A stretch of DNA of 64,000 bases from Janthinobacterium sp051380735. Its GTDB lineage: Bacteria; Pseudomonadota; Gammaproteobacteria; Burkholderiales; Burkholderiaceae_D. This document shows positions 44,203 through 53,272 of the stretch, in pieces. The notes under the pieces were generated by a model, which worked only from the letters and a program-made list of their open reading frames with translations, was not told the DNA's origin and did no database searches. The position numbers were made by a program, and so were the translations under genes. The DNA lies in assembly GCF_051380735.1 (NCBI RefSeq), contig NZ_JBNYXQ010000002.1:310001-374000 (forward strand), in the 5' to 3' direction. The stretch's first letter is position 1; each line of letters opens with the position of its first letter.

Positions 44203-46110
44203 TCAGTCGGCGATGGCCGCGCGCAGCGACTCAAGCAGTTGCGCCAGTTGCGCCTTGTCGTGTTCGAGCACCGCCAGCGATGCTTCGAAGCCGGCGATTT
44301 TCTGCTCCAGGCTGTCGGTGGCGTCGTGGATGCGCTGGATCGAGGCCAGGCGCAGTTTCAGCTGTTCCTTGTATTCGACGATCTGCGCTTCGAGCGGCGC
44401 CATGATCACCTTCAGCCAGGCGCTGGCGTCGTCATTGGCTGCCGTGAAGCTGCGCCGCACGCGCGAGGCGATGGTGTCGAAGAATTTTTCCATCAGCACC
44501 ACGCGGCTGGTGGTGAGCAGGGTGGCGGTGCCGAACTGCTTGTGATATACCGCTTCGATATCGTCGATCTCCTGGCGGTAGCGCACCAGCGAAAACGGCA
44601 TCGGCAGGGCCAGCGCCAGGCCATGTTCGGTGGCGAAGCGGCGGTACATCACCTGCATCATTTCGGTGATCTCGGCTGTCTTGCGTTCGGAGCGGTCGAG
44701 GTTCTGGCCGATGCGTTCGAAGTACTGGCGCATGGCGTCGCGCAGGCCCGTGAAAAAGCGGCTGCGCTGCATCGCCAGGCGCACCGCGTCGATATCGTCG
44801 CGCACGATTTCCATGCCCAGGCTGGTGTACAGCTCGGTCGACAAGCGGGTAAATACGGCCCTGGTCGCCTGCAGCTTGAACAGGCTGCTGTCGAATTCCT
44901 TTTTCTCGATATCGATGCGGCGCATCATGTGTGCGATCACGCTCTGGTTCTTGCCGCGCAGGCTGTGCAGCTCGTGCAACTGCTCGGCGATGCCGCGTGC
45001 GCGCGCACCGTATTGCACCTGTTGTGCGGCTTCAATCGCGTCGAGGTCGAACACCAACTGGTGCCGGATAATGTTTTTGCGGGCCGGGATCAGCTCATTG
45101 AACAGGGCCGCTTCCAGCGGCAGCAAGCGGCTTTTTTCCAGCAGCGCGGCATCGTGATTGATCTTCCCCACCAGCGCCTTTTGCGCCGAGACGGGAAACA
45201 CCTGGCCCGCATCGAGCGCCAGCAGGTGCGCCACGCTGGCCTGCTGGCGCGCGATGGCTTGAGCGACCTCGTCTTCGCCGCGCAGCTCGTCCCACATGCT
45301 GTCGATTTTATTGAGCACCACCAGGCGGCCGCTGCCGCCATCGGCGCCGATATGGTTGCGCCACACTTCGATATCGCTGCGCGTAACCCCCGTGTCGGCC
45401 GCCAGGATAAACAGCACCGCGTGCGCGTTCGGGATCAGGTTCAGGGTCAGTTCGGGCTCGGTACCGATCGCGTTCAGGCCGGGCGTGTCGAGGATCACCA
45501 GGCCCTGTTTCAACAGCGGATGCGGGAAGTTGATGATGGCGTGGCGCCACATCGAAATTTCCACCAGGCCGTTTTCATCGAGCATGGATTGTGCGTCGGC
45601 ATCCTCAAGGTCGTACAGGCCGTAGTGCGCCGCTTCCTCCACACTGACCTTGCGCGTCAGGCTCACCTGGCGGATGGCGTCCTGCATGGCGTCGCCTGCC
45701 TCCAGGTTCAGCGGCAGCACCGTCCAGGCGCCGGGCAGTTCGCGGTAGTCGCTGGTCGACAGGTTCTGCGCCCGCGTTTCGATCGGCAGCAGGCGGATGG
45801 ACGGCTCCCATTGCGCGTCGTACAGCAGTTCGGTCGGGCACATGGTGGTGCGCCCGGCGCCCGAGGGCAGGATGCGCTGGCCGTAGTCGGCAAAGAAAAT
45901 GGCGTTGATCAGTTCGGACTTGCCGCGCGAGAACTCCGCCACAAAGGCGACCGACAGGCGGTCGTCCGCCAGGCGTGACACGCAGCGCGCCAGGCGCAGC
46001 GCCGATGCGCCGTCGACCAGGCCGGCCGCTTGCGCCGCCTGCTGGTAGCCGCGCAGGGCTGCCAGCACATCCTGGCGCCAGGCGCTGTATTGTTCCAAGT
46101 CCCTGACCAT
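44203..46110 (-). CDS. Dynamin-like GTPase
   Basis: 635 residues. GTPase motifs: G1 AEFSRGKS at 59-66, G3 DTPGLN at 208-213, G4 NKID at 267-270. The P-loop begins with E-F-S-R-G-K-S, as in bacterial dynamin-like and related large GTPases. The rest is long alpha-helical with coiled-coil character near the C-terminus (EQKIAGFEASLAVLEHDKAQLAQLLESL). No clear membrane segment is visible. It lies between mutM and mutY (10 and 40 bases), so all three are probably co-transcribed. The function is unknown. Confidence 0.82.
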   Translation of the reverse strand: MVRDLEQYSAWRQDVLAALRGYQQAAQAAGLVDGASALRLARCVSRLADDRLSVAFVAEFSRGKSELINAIFFADYGQRILPSGAGRTTMCPTELLYDAQWEPSIRLLPIETRAQNLSTSDYRELPGAWTVLPLNLEAGDAMQDAIRQVSLTRKVSVEEAAHYGLYDLEDADAQSMLDENGLVEISMWRHAIINFPHPLLKQGLVILDTPGLNAIGTEPELTLNLIPNAHAVLFILAADTGVTRSDIEVWRNHIGADGGSGRLVVLNKIDSMWDELRGEDEVAQAIARQQASVAHLLALDAGQVFPVSAQKALVGKINHDAALLEKSRLLPLEAALFNELIPARKNIIRHQLVFDLDAIEAAQQVQYGARARGIAEQLHELHSLRGKNQSVIAHMMRRIDIEKKEFDSSLFKLQATRAVFTRLSTELYTSLGMEIVRDDIDAVRLAMQRSRFFTGLRDAMRQYFERIGQNLDRSERKTAEITEMMQVMYRRFATEHGLALALPMPFSLVRYRQEIDDIEAVYHKQFGTATLLTTSRVVLMEKFFDTIASRVRRSFTAANDDASAWLKVIMAPLEAQIVEYKEQLKLRLASIQRIHDATDSLEQKIAGFEASLAVLEHDKAQLAQLLESLRAAIAD

Positions 46111-46120
46111 GCACGCTTCC

Positions 46121-46954
46121 TTATTTTTGACAATTCACGCAATAAAACGTGGAACGCTGTCCCTGCACGATTTGCCGGATCGGCGCGCCGCACACGCGGC
46201 AGGGCTTGCCGGTCCGGTTGTAAGTGAAATACGTCTGCTGGAAGTACCCGGACTGGCCGTTGACGTGCAGGAAGTCGCGCAAGGTACTGCCGCCCTGGAT
46301 GATGGCTTCGGCCAGTACGTCGCGAATCGCCTGCGCCAGTTTCTCGTAGCGCGCGAGACTGATGCGCCCAGCCTGCGTCTTCGGGTTGATGCCGGCGCGA
46401 AACAGGCTTTCGGAACAATAGATATTGCCTACACCGACCACGATATCACCGGCCAGCAGCACCTGCTTGATATTCGTGCTGCGCTTGCGCGTCTTTTCAA
46501 ACAGCAGCTGGCCCGTAAATGCCCCTTCGAGCGGCTCCACGCCAAGCCCGCGCAGCAGCGCGTGCGTATCGAGCGGGCCGTCGGCCAGGTCATGCCACAG
46601 CACGGCGCCAAAGCGGCGCGGATCGCTCAGGCGCAGCACCTGCTCGCCGTCGACGCCGGACACCACCAGATCGAAATGGTCGTGCTTGAGCGCTTCGGTG
46701 CCGGGCGGCAGGACGCGCAAATGGCCCGACATGCCCAGGTGGATGATCAGGGTGCCGTGCTGGAAGTGGATCAGCAGGTATTTGCCGCGCCGACCTGTCA
46801 GGCCGATGGTCTGGCCGGACAGCTGTGCGCCGAGCGCGGCGGGGAAGGGCCAGCGCAGGCCATCGCGGCGCAGCACCACCGCGCGCACGGTGCGCCCTTC
46901 GATATGGGGCGCAACACCGCGCCGCGTGACTTCGACTTCTGGCAATTCTGGCAT
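46121..46954 (-). CDS. mutM: Formamidopyrimidine-DNA glycosylase MutM (Fpg)
   Basis: 277 residues. The start MPELPEVEVTRRG includes the catalytic Pro2 and Glu3; the open frame upstream of 46954 is not used. VGNIYCSESLF and GGSTLRDF segments and the C-terminal zinc finger (CRVCG...FYCVNCQK) are present. It removes 8-oxoguanine and opened-ring purines from DNA. Confidence 0.95.
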   Translation of the reverse strand: MPELPEVEVTRRGVAPHIEGRTVRAVVLRRDGLRWPFPAALGAQLSGQTIGLTGRRGKYLLIHFQHGTLIIHLGMSGHLRVLPPGTEALKHDHFDLVVSGVDGEQVLRLSDPRRFGAVLWHDLADGPLDTHALLRGLGVEPLEGAFTGQLLFEKTRKRSTNIKQVLLAGDIVVGVGNIYCSESLFRAGINPKTQAGRISLARYEKLAQAIRDVLAEAIIQGGSTLRDFLHVNGQSGYFQQTYFTYNRTGKPCRVCGAPIRQIVQGQRSTFYCVNCQK

Positions 46955-47108
46955 AGGGCTCGCTGGTGAAAACAGATCGACAGGCCGGCTGGCGCAACGC
47001 CCGGCATGGCGTGACTTTCCGCATGAATATATTTCGTTACATGCGTGAAGTACGCAAAGCACGGGTTGGGCGTAGAATCAAACTTTGCCGTTCAGCCAGG
47101 ATCAGCCT

Positions 47109-48893
47109 TTGAAAAACGCTTTCGCCATTGTAACCTTGTCCGCCCTGATGGCTACGCATGCCATGGCGCAAACGCCCGCCGTCCCCGTGGATGCCCCGGC
47201 GGCCCCCGCTGCCGCCGAAAGTCCGCCCGACGCCAAGGCGGGAGCCAAGCCGGAAGCCAAGCCATCAAACTTGCCCAACGTGGAGCTGAACAGTGAACTG
47301 CTGTATAAGCTGACGAAGGCCGAGATGGAATTCAAGAACGGCCAGTGGCAGGGGCCGTACGTGACCATGATGATGGCGGCCCAGCAGACGCGCGACCCGC
47401 GCCTGGCGCGCCGTGCCTCCGAGATGGCGTTGGCGGCAAAGCAGGGCGGCGAAGCGCTGGCGGCGATCCGCCTGTGGCGCGAGCTGGCGCCGGAGTCGGA
47501 CGAAGCCACCCAGTTCTTCCTCGGTTTCGTGGTGCTGACCGACAAGATCGAGGAGGCCGAGCCGATTTTTGCCCAGCGCATCGAAGCGGCGCCACCGGGT
47601 TCGCGCGGCGTGGCCCTGTTCCAGACCCAGCAGATCCTGGCTCGCGCCAACGACAAGCTGTATGCCTATGCCATGCTGGTGCGCCTGATGGAACCATACA
47701 AGGACCTATTCGAAACGCATCTGGTGCTGTCGCAGGGTGCGCTGTCGATCGGCGAGCGCGACCGCGCGATAGCCGAGGCGAACAAGGCGCTGCAGATGAA
47801 ACCGGCTTCCGAGCTGGCCGTGCTGACCCTGGCGCAAGTGGTGGGCGAGCCGCAGGCCGCCAACAAGGTCTTGGCTGATTTCCTCGCAAAGAACCCGGAT
47901 GCGGTAGAAGTGCGCGCCGCCTATGCACGCCTGCTGGTTGAACAGAAGCAGCTGGAAGCGGCCCGCACGCAATTCCTGGCCCTGCTCAAGAGCCAGCCCG
48001 ATAACGCGGCAGGCCTGTATGCGCTGGGGATTGTTTCGCTGCAACTGGAAGACGCCAAGGGCGCCGAGCAGTATTTCAAGCGTTTCCTGGCCGTGCTCGA
48101 CAAGAATCCCGGCGACGAGCGCGATCCGTTCAAGGCGCTGATGCTGCTGTCGCAGATCGCCGAGTCGCGCGGTGACATACCGGGCGCCATCGCCTGGCTG
48201 GACAAGGTCGACAGCCGTGAGTCGGCCGGCTACCTGGACGCCCGCTTGCGCCGCGCGCAATTATTGGCCCGTAGCGGCAATCTCGATGGCGCGCGCAAAT
48301 CGCTGGCCGAAACGCAGGTCGACGACCCCGCCGCCCAGGGCCAGATCGCGCTGGTCGACGCGCAATTGCTGCGCGACGCAGGCTATGTGCAAAGCGCCTA
48401 CACGGTACTGGAAAACGCCCTGGTACGTTTCCCCGATAATCCTGAACTGCTGTACGACTATGCCTTGTTGGCCGAGCGCCTCGACAAGCTTGAGCAGATG
48501 GAAGCGAGCCTGCGCCGCGTGATGCAGATCGCGCCCGACAACCAGCATGCCTACAACGCGCTTGGCTACTCGCTGGCCGAACGCAATATCCGCCTGCCCG
48601 AAGCGCTGGCGCTGATCGAGCGCGCGCTGCAGATGGCGCCGGGCGACCCGTTCATCATGGACAGCATGGGCTGGGTGCAGTTCCGCATGGGTAACTTGCC
48701 GGCCGCCGAAGATACCCTGCGCCGCGCCTACGCCGTGCGCCCCGACCCGGAAATCGCCGTCCACCTGGGCGAAGTGCTGTGGCAGAAGGGTGACAAGGAC
48801 GGCGCGCAAGCACTGTGGCGCGAGGCGAAAACCAAAGACCCGAAAAACGATGCGCTGAAAAGCACGCTGGCGCGGTTGAATGTCAGTTTGTAA
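47109..48893 (+). CDS. Exported TPR-repeat protein
   Basis: 594 residues from a TTG start at 47109 (MKNAFAIVTLSALMATHAMA, signal peptide), with AGGA at about 47098; a TTG at 47085 is an alternative. A Pro/Ala-rich linker is followed by helical repeats of about 34 residues. The clearest TPR units are near the C-terminus: AYNALGYSLAERNIRLPEAL and FIMDSMGWVQFRMGNLPAAE. It precedes lolB, an arrangement seen in Burkholderiales. A role in outer-membrane assembly is a guess from this context. Confidence 0.82.
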   Translation: MKNAFAIVTLSALMATHAMAQTPAVPVDAPAAPAAAESPPDAKAGAKPEAKPSNLPNVELNSELLYKLTKAEMEFKNGQWQGPYVTMMMAAQQTRDPRLARRASEMALAAKQGGEALAAIRLWRELAPESDEATQFFLGFVVLTDKIEEAEPIFAQRIEAAPPGSRGVALFQTQQILARANDKLYAYAMLVRLMEPYKDLFETHLVLSQGALSIGERDRAIAEANKALQMKPASELAVLTLAQVVGEPQAANKVLADFLAKNPDAVEVRAAYARLLVEQKQLEAARTQFLALLKSQPDNAAGLYALGIVSLQLEDAKGAEQYFKRFLAVLDKNPGDERDPFKALMLLSQIAESRGDIPGAIAWLDKVDSRESAGYLDARLRRAQLLARSGNLDGARKSLAETQVDDPAAQGQIALVDAQLLRDAGYVQSAYTVLENALVRFPDNPELLYDYALLAERLDKLEQMEASLRRVMQIAPDNQHAYNALGYSLAERNIRLPEALALIERALQMAPGDPFIMDSMGWVQFRMGNLPAAEDTLRRAYAVRPDPEIAVHLGEVLWQKGDKDGAQALWREAKTKDPKNDALKSTLARLNVSL

Positions 48894-48900
48894 TTAATTA

Positions 48901-48979
48901 ACCAGCCATCAGCAGAAACCAGGGGTCAGACCCGCCGGGACTTGGCGTCCCCGTCTGACCCCTGCTCTACGCTGCTGGT
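48901..48979. repeat. Inverted repeat containing GGGGTCAGAC, REP-like
   Basis: AGGGGTCAGAC (48921-48931) and GTCTGACCCCT (48953-48963) are perfectly complementary. An inner GGGAC/GTCCC stem (37-41/47-51) and an outer ACCAGC/GCTGGT pair extend the fold. GGGGTCAGAC palindromes recur between genes in many betaproteobacteria. It sits between the TPR gene and lolB and may terminate transcription. Confidence 0.7.
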
Positions 48980-48993
48980 TCTATATCCTGCAC

Positions 48994-49626
48994 ATGCCCA
49001 AAAATCTTATTCCCCTCACAGCCCTCTGCCTGGCCCTCTCCGCCTGCACCACGGTCCCTTTCAGTGCCGGCCAGGCGCCTTCGTCGCAGTCAGTCGCGCC
49101 CTACCGCGACCAGATCGAACTGGCCGGCCGCCTGAACGTGGTGTACCAGAAAAATGACAAGCCCGAATCGGCCACCGTCAATTTCACCTGGCAGCAAACG
49201 GCGCAGCGCACCGACGTGACCCTGTTTTCGCCGGTCGGCAGCACCTTGGCCACGATCGCCGTCACGCCGCAGGAAGCGGTGTTGACGCAAAGCGGCAAGC
49301 CGCCGCGCAGCGCGCCCGATGTCGATACTCTGAGTTCGCGCCTGCTGGGCTGGTCGCTGCCCGTGTCGGGCCTGCGCGACTGGCTGCAAGGCCATGCGCT
49401 GGCGCAGGACGGCCAGCGTTTTGTCGCCTCCCCGCAAAATGACCAGGTCACCACCAAGGATGGCTGGCGCCTGCGCTTTGTGTCGTGGCAAGATGGCAGC
49501 GATACTGCTGCCGGCGCGCCACCCCGGCCGCGGCGCATCGATGCCGAACGCAATGCCAGCGCCCAGGCCGATGCCGTCTCGCTGCGCATCGTGCTCGATC
49601 CCGTGACTTCCGCTTCCGCACCATGA
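48994..49626 (+). CDS. lolB: Outer-membrane lipoprotein LolB
   Basis: 210 residues. The lipobox LSAC follows a short signal (PLTALCLALSAC), then the beta-barrel-like body begins with ELAGRLNVVYQ. It receives lipoproteins from LolA and inserts them in the outer membrane. The stop overlaps the ispE start as ATGA, as is common in betaproteobacteria. Confidence 0.9.
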   Translation: MPKNLIPLTALCLALSACTTVPFSAGQAPSSQSVAPYRDQIELAGRLNVVYQKNDKPESATVNFTWQQTAQRTDVTLFSPVGSTLATIAVTPQEAVLTQSGKPPRSAPDVDTLSSRLLGWSLPVSGLRDWLQGHALAQDGQRFVASPQNDQVTTKDGWRLRFVSWQDGSDTAAGAPPRPRRIDAERNASAQADAVSLRIVLDPVTSASAP

Positions 49627-50519
49627 CCTTGCCTCCACTGCCTGTTACCCTCGACAATTGCCCGGCCCCCGCCAAGCTGAATCTTTTCCTGCACGTCAAT
49701 GGCCGCCGCGATGACGGCTATCATTTGTTGCAGACCGTGTTCCAGTTGGTCGACCATGGCGACACCCTGCATTTTGCGCTGCGCGACGATGAGCAGATCT
49801 TGCGCGTAACCGACTTGCCCGGCGTGCCGCAAGAGCAGGACCTGATTATCCGCGCTGCAAAACTACTGCAGGCCGAAGTTGTGCGCCGCACGGGCGCCAT
49901 GCCACGCGGTGTCGATATCGCCATCGACAAGGTGCTGCCGATGGGCGGTGGCCTCGGTGGCGGTTCGTCCGACGCCGCCACCACGCTGATGGCACTGAAC
50001 AAGTTGTGGCAGGGTGGTTTGAGCCGCGAAGAACTGATGGCGCTGGGCCTGCCGCTGGGTGCCGACATTCCGTTTTTTATCTTTGGCGAGAACGCCTTTG
50101 CCGAAGGCGTAGGGGAAGATCTGCAGCCCGTCAGCACGCCCGATTGCTGGTACGTGGTGATCGAGCCTGGCGTGCAAGTACCGACTGCGGCAATTTTTTG
50201 CGCGGAAGGCTTGACGAGGGATACCGAAGCCGTCACAATAGCGGACTTTTCCAGGCACCTCGCAGAAAGCAACAGCGCGAACGGGTTTGGAAAAAATGAC
50301 TTACAGCAAGTAGCATGCAGTCTTTTCAAGCCGGTAGCAGATGCGGTAGAATGGCTCGGTGCTTACGGTGAGGCCAGGATGACTGGTTCCGGTGCTTGTG
50401 TGTTTGGCGCGTTTTCCACTGAGGAAGAAGCAGATGAAGTGCTCAGCAATGTGCCTGTCGTCTGGTCTGCCTGGAAGGCAAAAGCGTTGAGCTACCATCC
50501 ACTGATCACGGTGTTGTAA
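49623..50519 (+). CDS. ispE: 4-diphosphocytidyl-2-C-methyl-D-erythritol kinase IspE
   Basis: 298 residues, a GHMP kinase of the MEP isoprenoid pathway. The ATP loop PMGGGLGGGSSDAA and the N-terminal PAPAKLNLFLHVNGRRDDGYH with the substrate-binding Lys are present, as is the third motif MTGSGACVFG. The start at 49623 (MTLPPLPVTLDNC) overlaps lolB; the frame is open farther upstream within lolB. Confidence 0.95.
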   Translation: MTLPPLPVTLDNCPAPAKLNLFLHVNGRRDDGYHLLQTVFQLVDHGDTLHFALRDDEQILRVTDLPGVPQEQDLIIRAAKLLQAEVVRRTGAMPRGVDIAIDKVLPMGGGLGGGSSDAATTLMALNKLWQGGLSREELMALGLPLGADIPFFIFGENAFAEGVGEDLQPVSTPDCWYVVIEPGVQVPTAAIFCAEGLTRDTEAVTIADFSRHLAESNSANGFGKNDLQQVACSLFKPVADAVEWLGAYGEARMTGSGACVFGAFSTEEEADEVLSNVPVVWSAWKAKALSYHPLITVL

Positions 50520-50534
50520 GTAGCAAAAAAGATT

Positions 50535-50562
50535 TTGCTTAGCTTCAAAAAGTCGGTATAAT
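50535..50562 (+). promoter_or_regulatory. Sigma-70 promoter of the tRNA-Gln/prs unit
   Basis: TTGCTT at 50535-50540, a 16-base spacer and a perfect TATAAT at 50557-50562. The predicted transcript start is near 50569, about 28 bases upstream of the tRNA. Confidence 0.8.
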
Positions 50563-50596
50563 ACCGGCCAACATGACAGCAAGCAGTCAGTTGCGT

Positions 50597-50673
50597 AGGG
50601 GAGTCGCCAAGTTGGTTAAGGCACTGGATTTTGATTCCAGCATGCGAAGGTTCGAATCCTTCTTCCCCTGCCA
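50597..50673 (+). tRNA. tRNA-Gln (UUG anticodon)
   Basis: 77 bases including an encoded CCA. The acceptor stem AGGGGAG pairs with TTCCCCT (last pair G-T). The anticodon arm is CTGGA-TTTTGAT-TCCAG, with TTG at anticodon positions, reading CAA. The T arm is GAAGG-TTCGAAT-CCTTC. It lies between ispE and prs, a conserved location in Burkholderiales. Confidence 0.96.
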
Positions 50674-50758
50674 CCCGTTTCACCGTAGTCTGTCGATGCG
50701 AAGTTGGCGTCCAGTGCGGGAAGCAAGCCGTTAAACGGCACATGCATAACACAGACTG

Positions 50759-50785
50759 ACCGGGCGCATGCCCGGTTAGTTCTTT
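50759..50785 (+). terminator. Hairpin between tRNA-Gln and prs, possible terminator or attenuator
   Basis: ACCGGGC (50759-50765) and GCCCGGT (50770-50776) form a perfect stem with loop GCAT, followed by TAGTTCTTTT. The T-run is interrupted, so partial read-through into prs is likely. Confidence 0.55.
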
Positions 50786-50817
50786 TCAAGACTTCTATAT
50801 CACCTCCTGGGACTCCC

Positions 50818-51768
50818 ATGGCTTACGAAAACCTGATGGTTTTTACCGGCAACGCGAATCCAGCGTTAGCAGAAGGGGTCGCAAAAAATCTCGGCATCCC
50901 TCTCGGTAAGGCAAACGTTTCGAAATTCTCCGACGGCGAAGTAATGGTCGAGATTAACGAAAACGTTCGCGGCAAGGATGTTTTTGTTTTGCAATCCACC
51001 TGCGCACCGACCAACGACAGCCTGATGGAAATCATCCTGATGGTCGACGCCCTGAAACGCGCATCTGCCGGCCGTATCACCGCAGCGATTCCGTATTTTG
51101 GTTATGCCCGCCAGGATCGCCGTCCACGCTCCGCGCGTGTGGCCATTTCGGCCAAGGTGGTTGCCAACATGCTGGAAAAAGCCGGTGTCGAGCGCGTCCT
51201 GATCATGGACTTGCACGCCGACCAGATCCAGGGCTTCTTTGATATCCCAGTCGACAATATCTACGCCTCGCCTATCCTGCTTGGTGACCTGCAAAAGAAA
51301 AACTACCAGGATCTGCTGGTGGTCTCGCCGGACGTCGGCGGTGTGGTACGTGCGCGCGCCCTGGCAAAACGCCTGGGCTGCGACCTGGCCATCATCGACA
51401 AGCGCCGTCCAAAAGCGAACGTCTCCGAAGTGATGAACATCATCGGTGAAGTCGAAGGCCGCAACTGCGTGATCATGGATGACATGGTCGACACCGCAGG
51501 CACCCTGACCAAGGCCGCCGAAGTGCTCAAGGAGCGCGGCGCCAAGAAAGTGGTGGCGTATTGCACCCATGCAGTGCTGTCCGGCCCGGCGATCGACCGT
51601 ATTTCGGCCTCGTCGCTCGATGAACTGGTGGTCACCGACACGATCCCCCTGTCTGAAGCGGCCCTGGCCTGCGGCAAGATCCGTCAACTGACGTGCGCGC
51701 CGCTGTTGGCCGAGACGTTCAAGCGCATCATCAAGGGTGACTCGGTCATCTCGCTGTTCATCGACTGA
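50818..51768 (+). CDS. prs: Ribose-phosphate pyrophosphokinase (PRPP synthetase)
   Basis: 316 residues. It makes PRPP from ribose 5-phosphate and ATP for nucleotide, His and Trp synthesis. KFSDGE, YFGYARQDRRPR, LVVSPDVGG and the PRPP-binding loop VIMDDMVDTAGT are all present. The start at 50818 (MAYENLMVFTGNANP) matches the family; the upstream open frame overlaps the tRNA leader. The ribosome binding site is weak (GGGA at 50809-50812). Confidence 0.96.
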   Translation: MAYENLMVFTGNANPALAEGVAKNLGIPLGKANVSKFSDGEVMVEINENVRGKDVFVLQSTCAPTNDSLMEIILMVDALKRASAGRITAAIPYFGYARQDRRPRSARVAISAKVVANMLEKAGVERVLIMDLHADQIQGFFDIPVDNIYASPILLGDLQKKNYQDLLVVSPDVGGVVRARALAKRLGCDLAIIDKRRPKANVSEVMNIIGEVEGRNCVIMDDMVDTAGTLTKAAEVLKERGAKKVVAYCTHAVLSGPAIDRISASSLDELVVTDTIPLSEAALACGKIRQLTCAPLLAETFKRIIKGDSVISLFID

Positions 51769-51809
51769 TACGGGCAGCAGCAACAGACGTAAAAAAGAAC
51801 GTAACATCG

Positions 51810-51850
51810 GCGGCGCGGCCGGTTTTCAGAACCGGCCGCGCCGCTGTTTT
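51810..51850 (+). terminator. Strong intrinsic terminator after prs
   Basis: A perfect 15-base GC-rich stem, GCGGCGCGGCCGGTT (51810-51824) with its complement at 51830-51844, loop TTCAG, then TGTTTT. It separates prs from rplY. Confidence 0.9.
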
Positions 51851-51949
51851 AGTGGTTTTCGGGGTGCATCCGCACCCATTTTCGAAGATTCCTGGTCGCG
51901 GGAGTCTTCATCACACAAGACGTGAGTCTTGTTCTTATTGGAGTTTCAC

Positions 51950-52573
51950 ATGAAAGTTATCGCATTCAAACGCGAATTGCAAGGTTCCGGAGCGAGCCGC
52001 CGCCTGCGCATTTCCGGCCAAACCCCTGGTATCGTCTACGGCGGCACTGAAGCCCCGGTCCTGATCTCGCTGGACCACAACGCGCTGTACCACGCGCTGA
52101 AAAAAGAAGTGTTCCACTCGTCGATCCTGGAACTGGAAATCGACGGCGTTTCCCAGCAAGTGCTGCTGCGTGACTTCCAGGTCCACGCATACAAACAACT
52201 GGTCCTGCACGCTGACTTCCAGCGCGTTGATGCCAAGCAAGCTATCCACGTGAAAGTGGCGCTGCACTTTGAAAACGCCGACGTTTCGCCAGCAGTCAAG
52301 CTGAGCGGCGCTACCATCAGCCACGTTGCCAACGAAATCGAAGTATCGTGCCTGCCAGGCAAGCTGCCAGAATTCATCACCGTTGACCTGTCGAACATGG
52401 AAGTTGGCCACTCGCTGCACGTGAGCGACCTGGTCCTGCCAGAAGGCGTGACCGTCATTGGCCAGGGCGATGACCAGACCATCGCTACCGCTGCGATCCC
52501 GGCTGGCGCGATTGCCGAAGAAGCTGAAGAAGCTGCTGCCGCTGCTGCCGCTGCTGAAGCCGACAAGAAGTAA
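51950..52573 (+). CDS. rplY: 50S ribosomal protein L25 (Ctc form)
   Basis: 207 residues: the N-terminal L25 5S-rRNA-binding domain (about 1-92) plus the C-terminal TL5/Ctc domain, which E. coli L25 (94 residues) lacks. MKVIAFKRELQGSGASRRLR is the start, with TTGGAG upstream. The tail is a low-complexity Ala/Glu run (about 185-207). Confidence 0.94.
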   Translation: MKVIAFKRELQGSGASRRLRISGQTPGIVYGGTEAPVLISLDHNALYHALKKEVFHSSILELEIDGVSQQVLLRDFQVHAYKQLVLHADFQRVDAKQAIHVKVALHFENADVSPAVKLSGATISHVANEIEVSCLPGKLPEFITVDLSNMEVGHSLHVSDLVLPEGVTVIGQGDDQTIATAAIPAGAIAEEAEEAAAAAAAAEADKK

Positions 52574-52606
52574 TTGTGCCGCCGCCGCAAGGCGGTCGTT
52601 GCAAGG

Positions 52607-52641
52607 AAAAACCCGCCTGGCTCGCTCCGGCGGGTTTTTTT
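52607..52641 (+). terminator. Intrinsic terminator after rplY
   Basis: AAAAACCCGCC (52607-52617) pairs with GGCGGGTTTTT (52629-52639), with an 11-base loop and an uninterrupted T-run. pth follows after about 47 bases. Confidence 0.88.
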
Positions 52642-52687
52642 CTGCCTGTTTTCACCGATAATCGTTCTTTTTACTGCAGATATCGCC

Positions 52688-53272
52688 ATGCCCATACGCC
52701 TGATCGTCGGCCTCGGCAACCCGGGACCCGAATACGAACAAACGCGCCACAATGCCGGCTTCTGGCTGGTCGACAACCTGGCCAACAGCCTGCCCGGCAC
52801 GCGCTTGCAGCGCGATTCGCGCTATAACGCCATGCTGGCCAAGACCTCGATCAACGGCCAGGACGTGTGGCTGCTCGAACCGCTGACCTTCATGAACCGC
52901 TCGGGCCAGTCGGTCGGCGCGCTGGCGCGCTTTTTCAAGATTGCCGCTGACGAAGTGCTGGTGGTGCATGATGAACTCGACCTGATGCCCGGCATCGCGC
53001 GCCTGAAAAAAGGCGGCTCGGCCGGCGGCCACAATGGCTTGAAAGACATCACGGCTGCGCTCGGCACCCAGGATTACTGGCGCTTGCGCCTGGGCATCGG
53101 CCATCCGCGCAGCCTGAACCTGCAGCAGCAGGTGGCCGATTTCGTGCTGCACCGTCCGCGCCGCGAAGACCAGGAGCTGATCGAGCAGGCAATCGACAAG
53201 TCGCTGCTGGTGATGCCGCAGATCGTCGACGGCAAGTTCGAGGCCGCTACCATGAAGCTGCATACGGCCTGA
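52688..53272 (+). CDS. pth: Peptidyl-tRNA hydrolase
   Basis: 194 residues. It releases peptides from stalled peptidyl-tRNA in the cytoplasm. VGLGNPGPEYEQTRHNAG contains Asn11 and the catalytic His21, and VVHDELDLMPG contains the conserved Asp; GGSAGGHNGLKDI is the third signature. The start at 52688 (MPIRLIVGLGN) is chosen over the longer open frame, which runs through the terminator. Confidence 0.96.
   Translation: MPIRLIVGLGNPGPEYEQTRHNAGFWLVDNLANSLPGTRLQRDSRYNAMLAKTSINGQDVWLLEPLTFMNRSGQSVGALARFFKIAADEVLVVHDELDLMPGIARLKKGGSAGGHNGLKDITAALGTQDYWRLRLGIGHPRSLNLQQQVADFVLHRPRREDQELIEQAIDKSLLVMPQIVDGKFEAATMKLHTA

Noticed and set aside
52574..52687. Longer N-terminus for Pth
   Set aside because: The extra codons run through the rplY terminator; the ATG at 52688 begins exactly at the family N-terminus.
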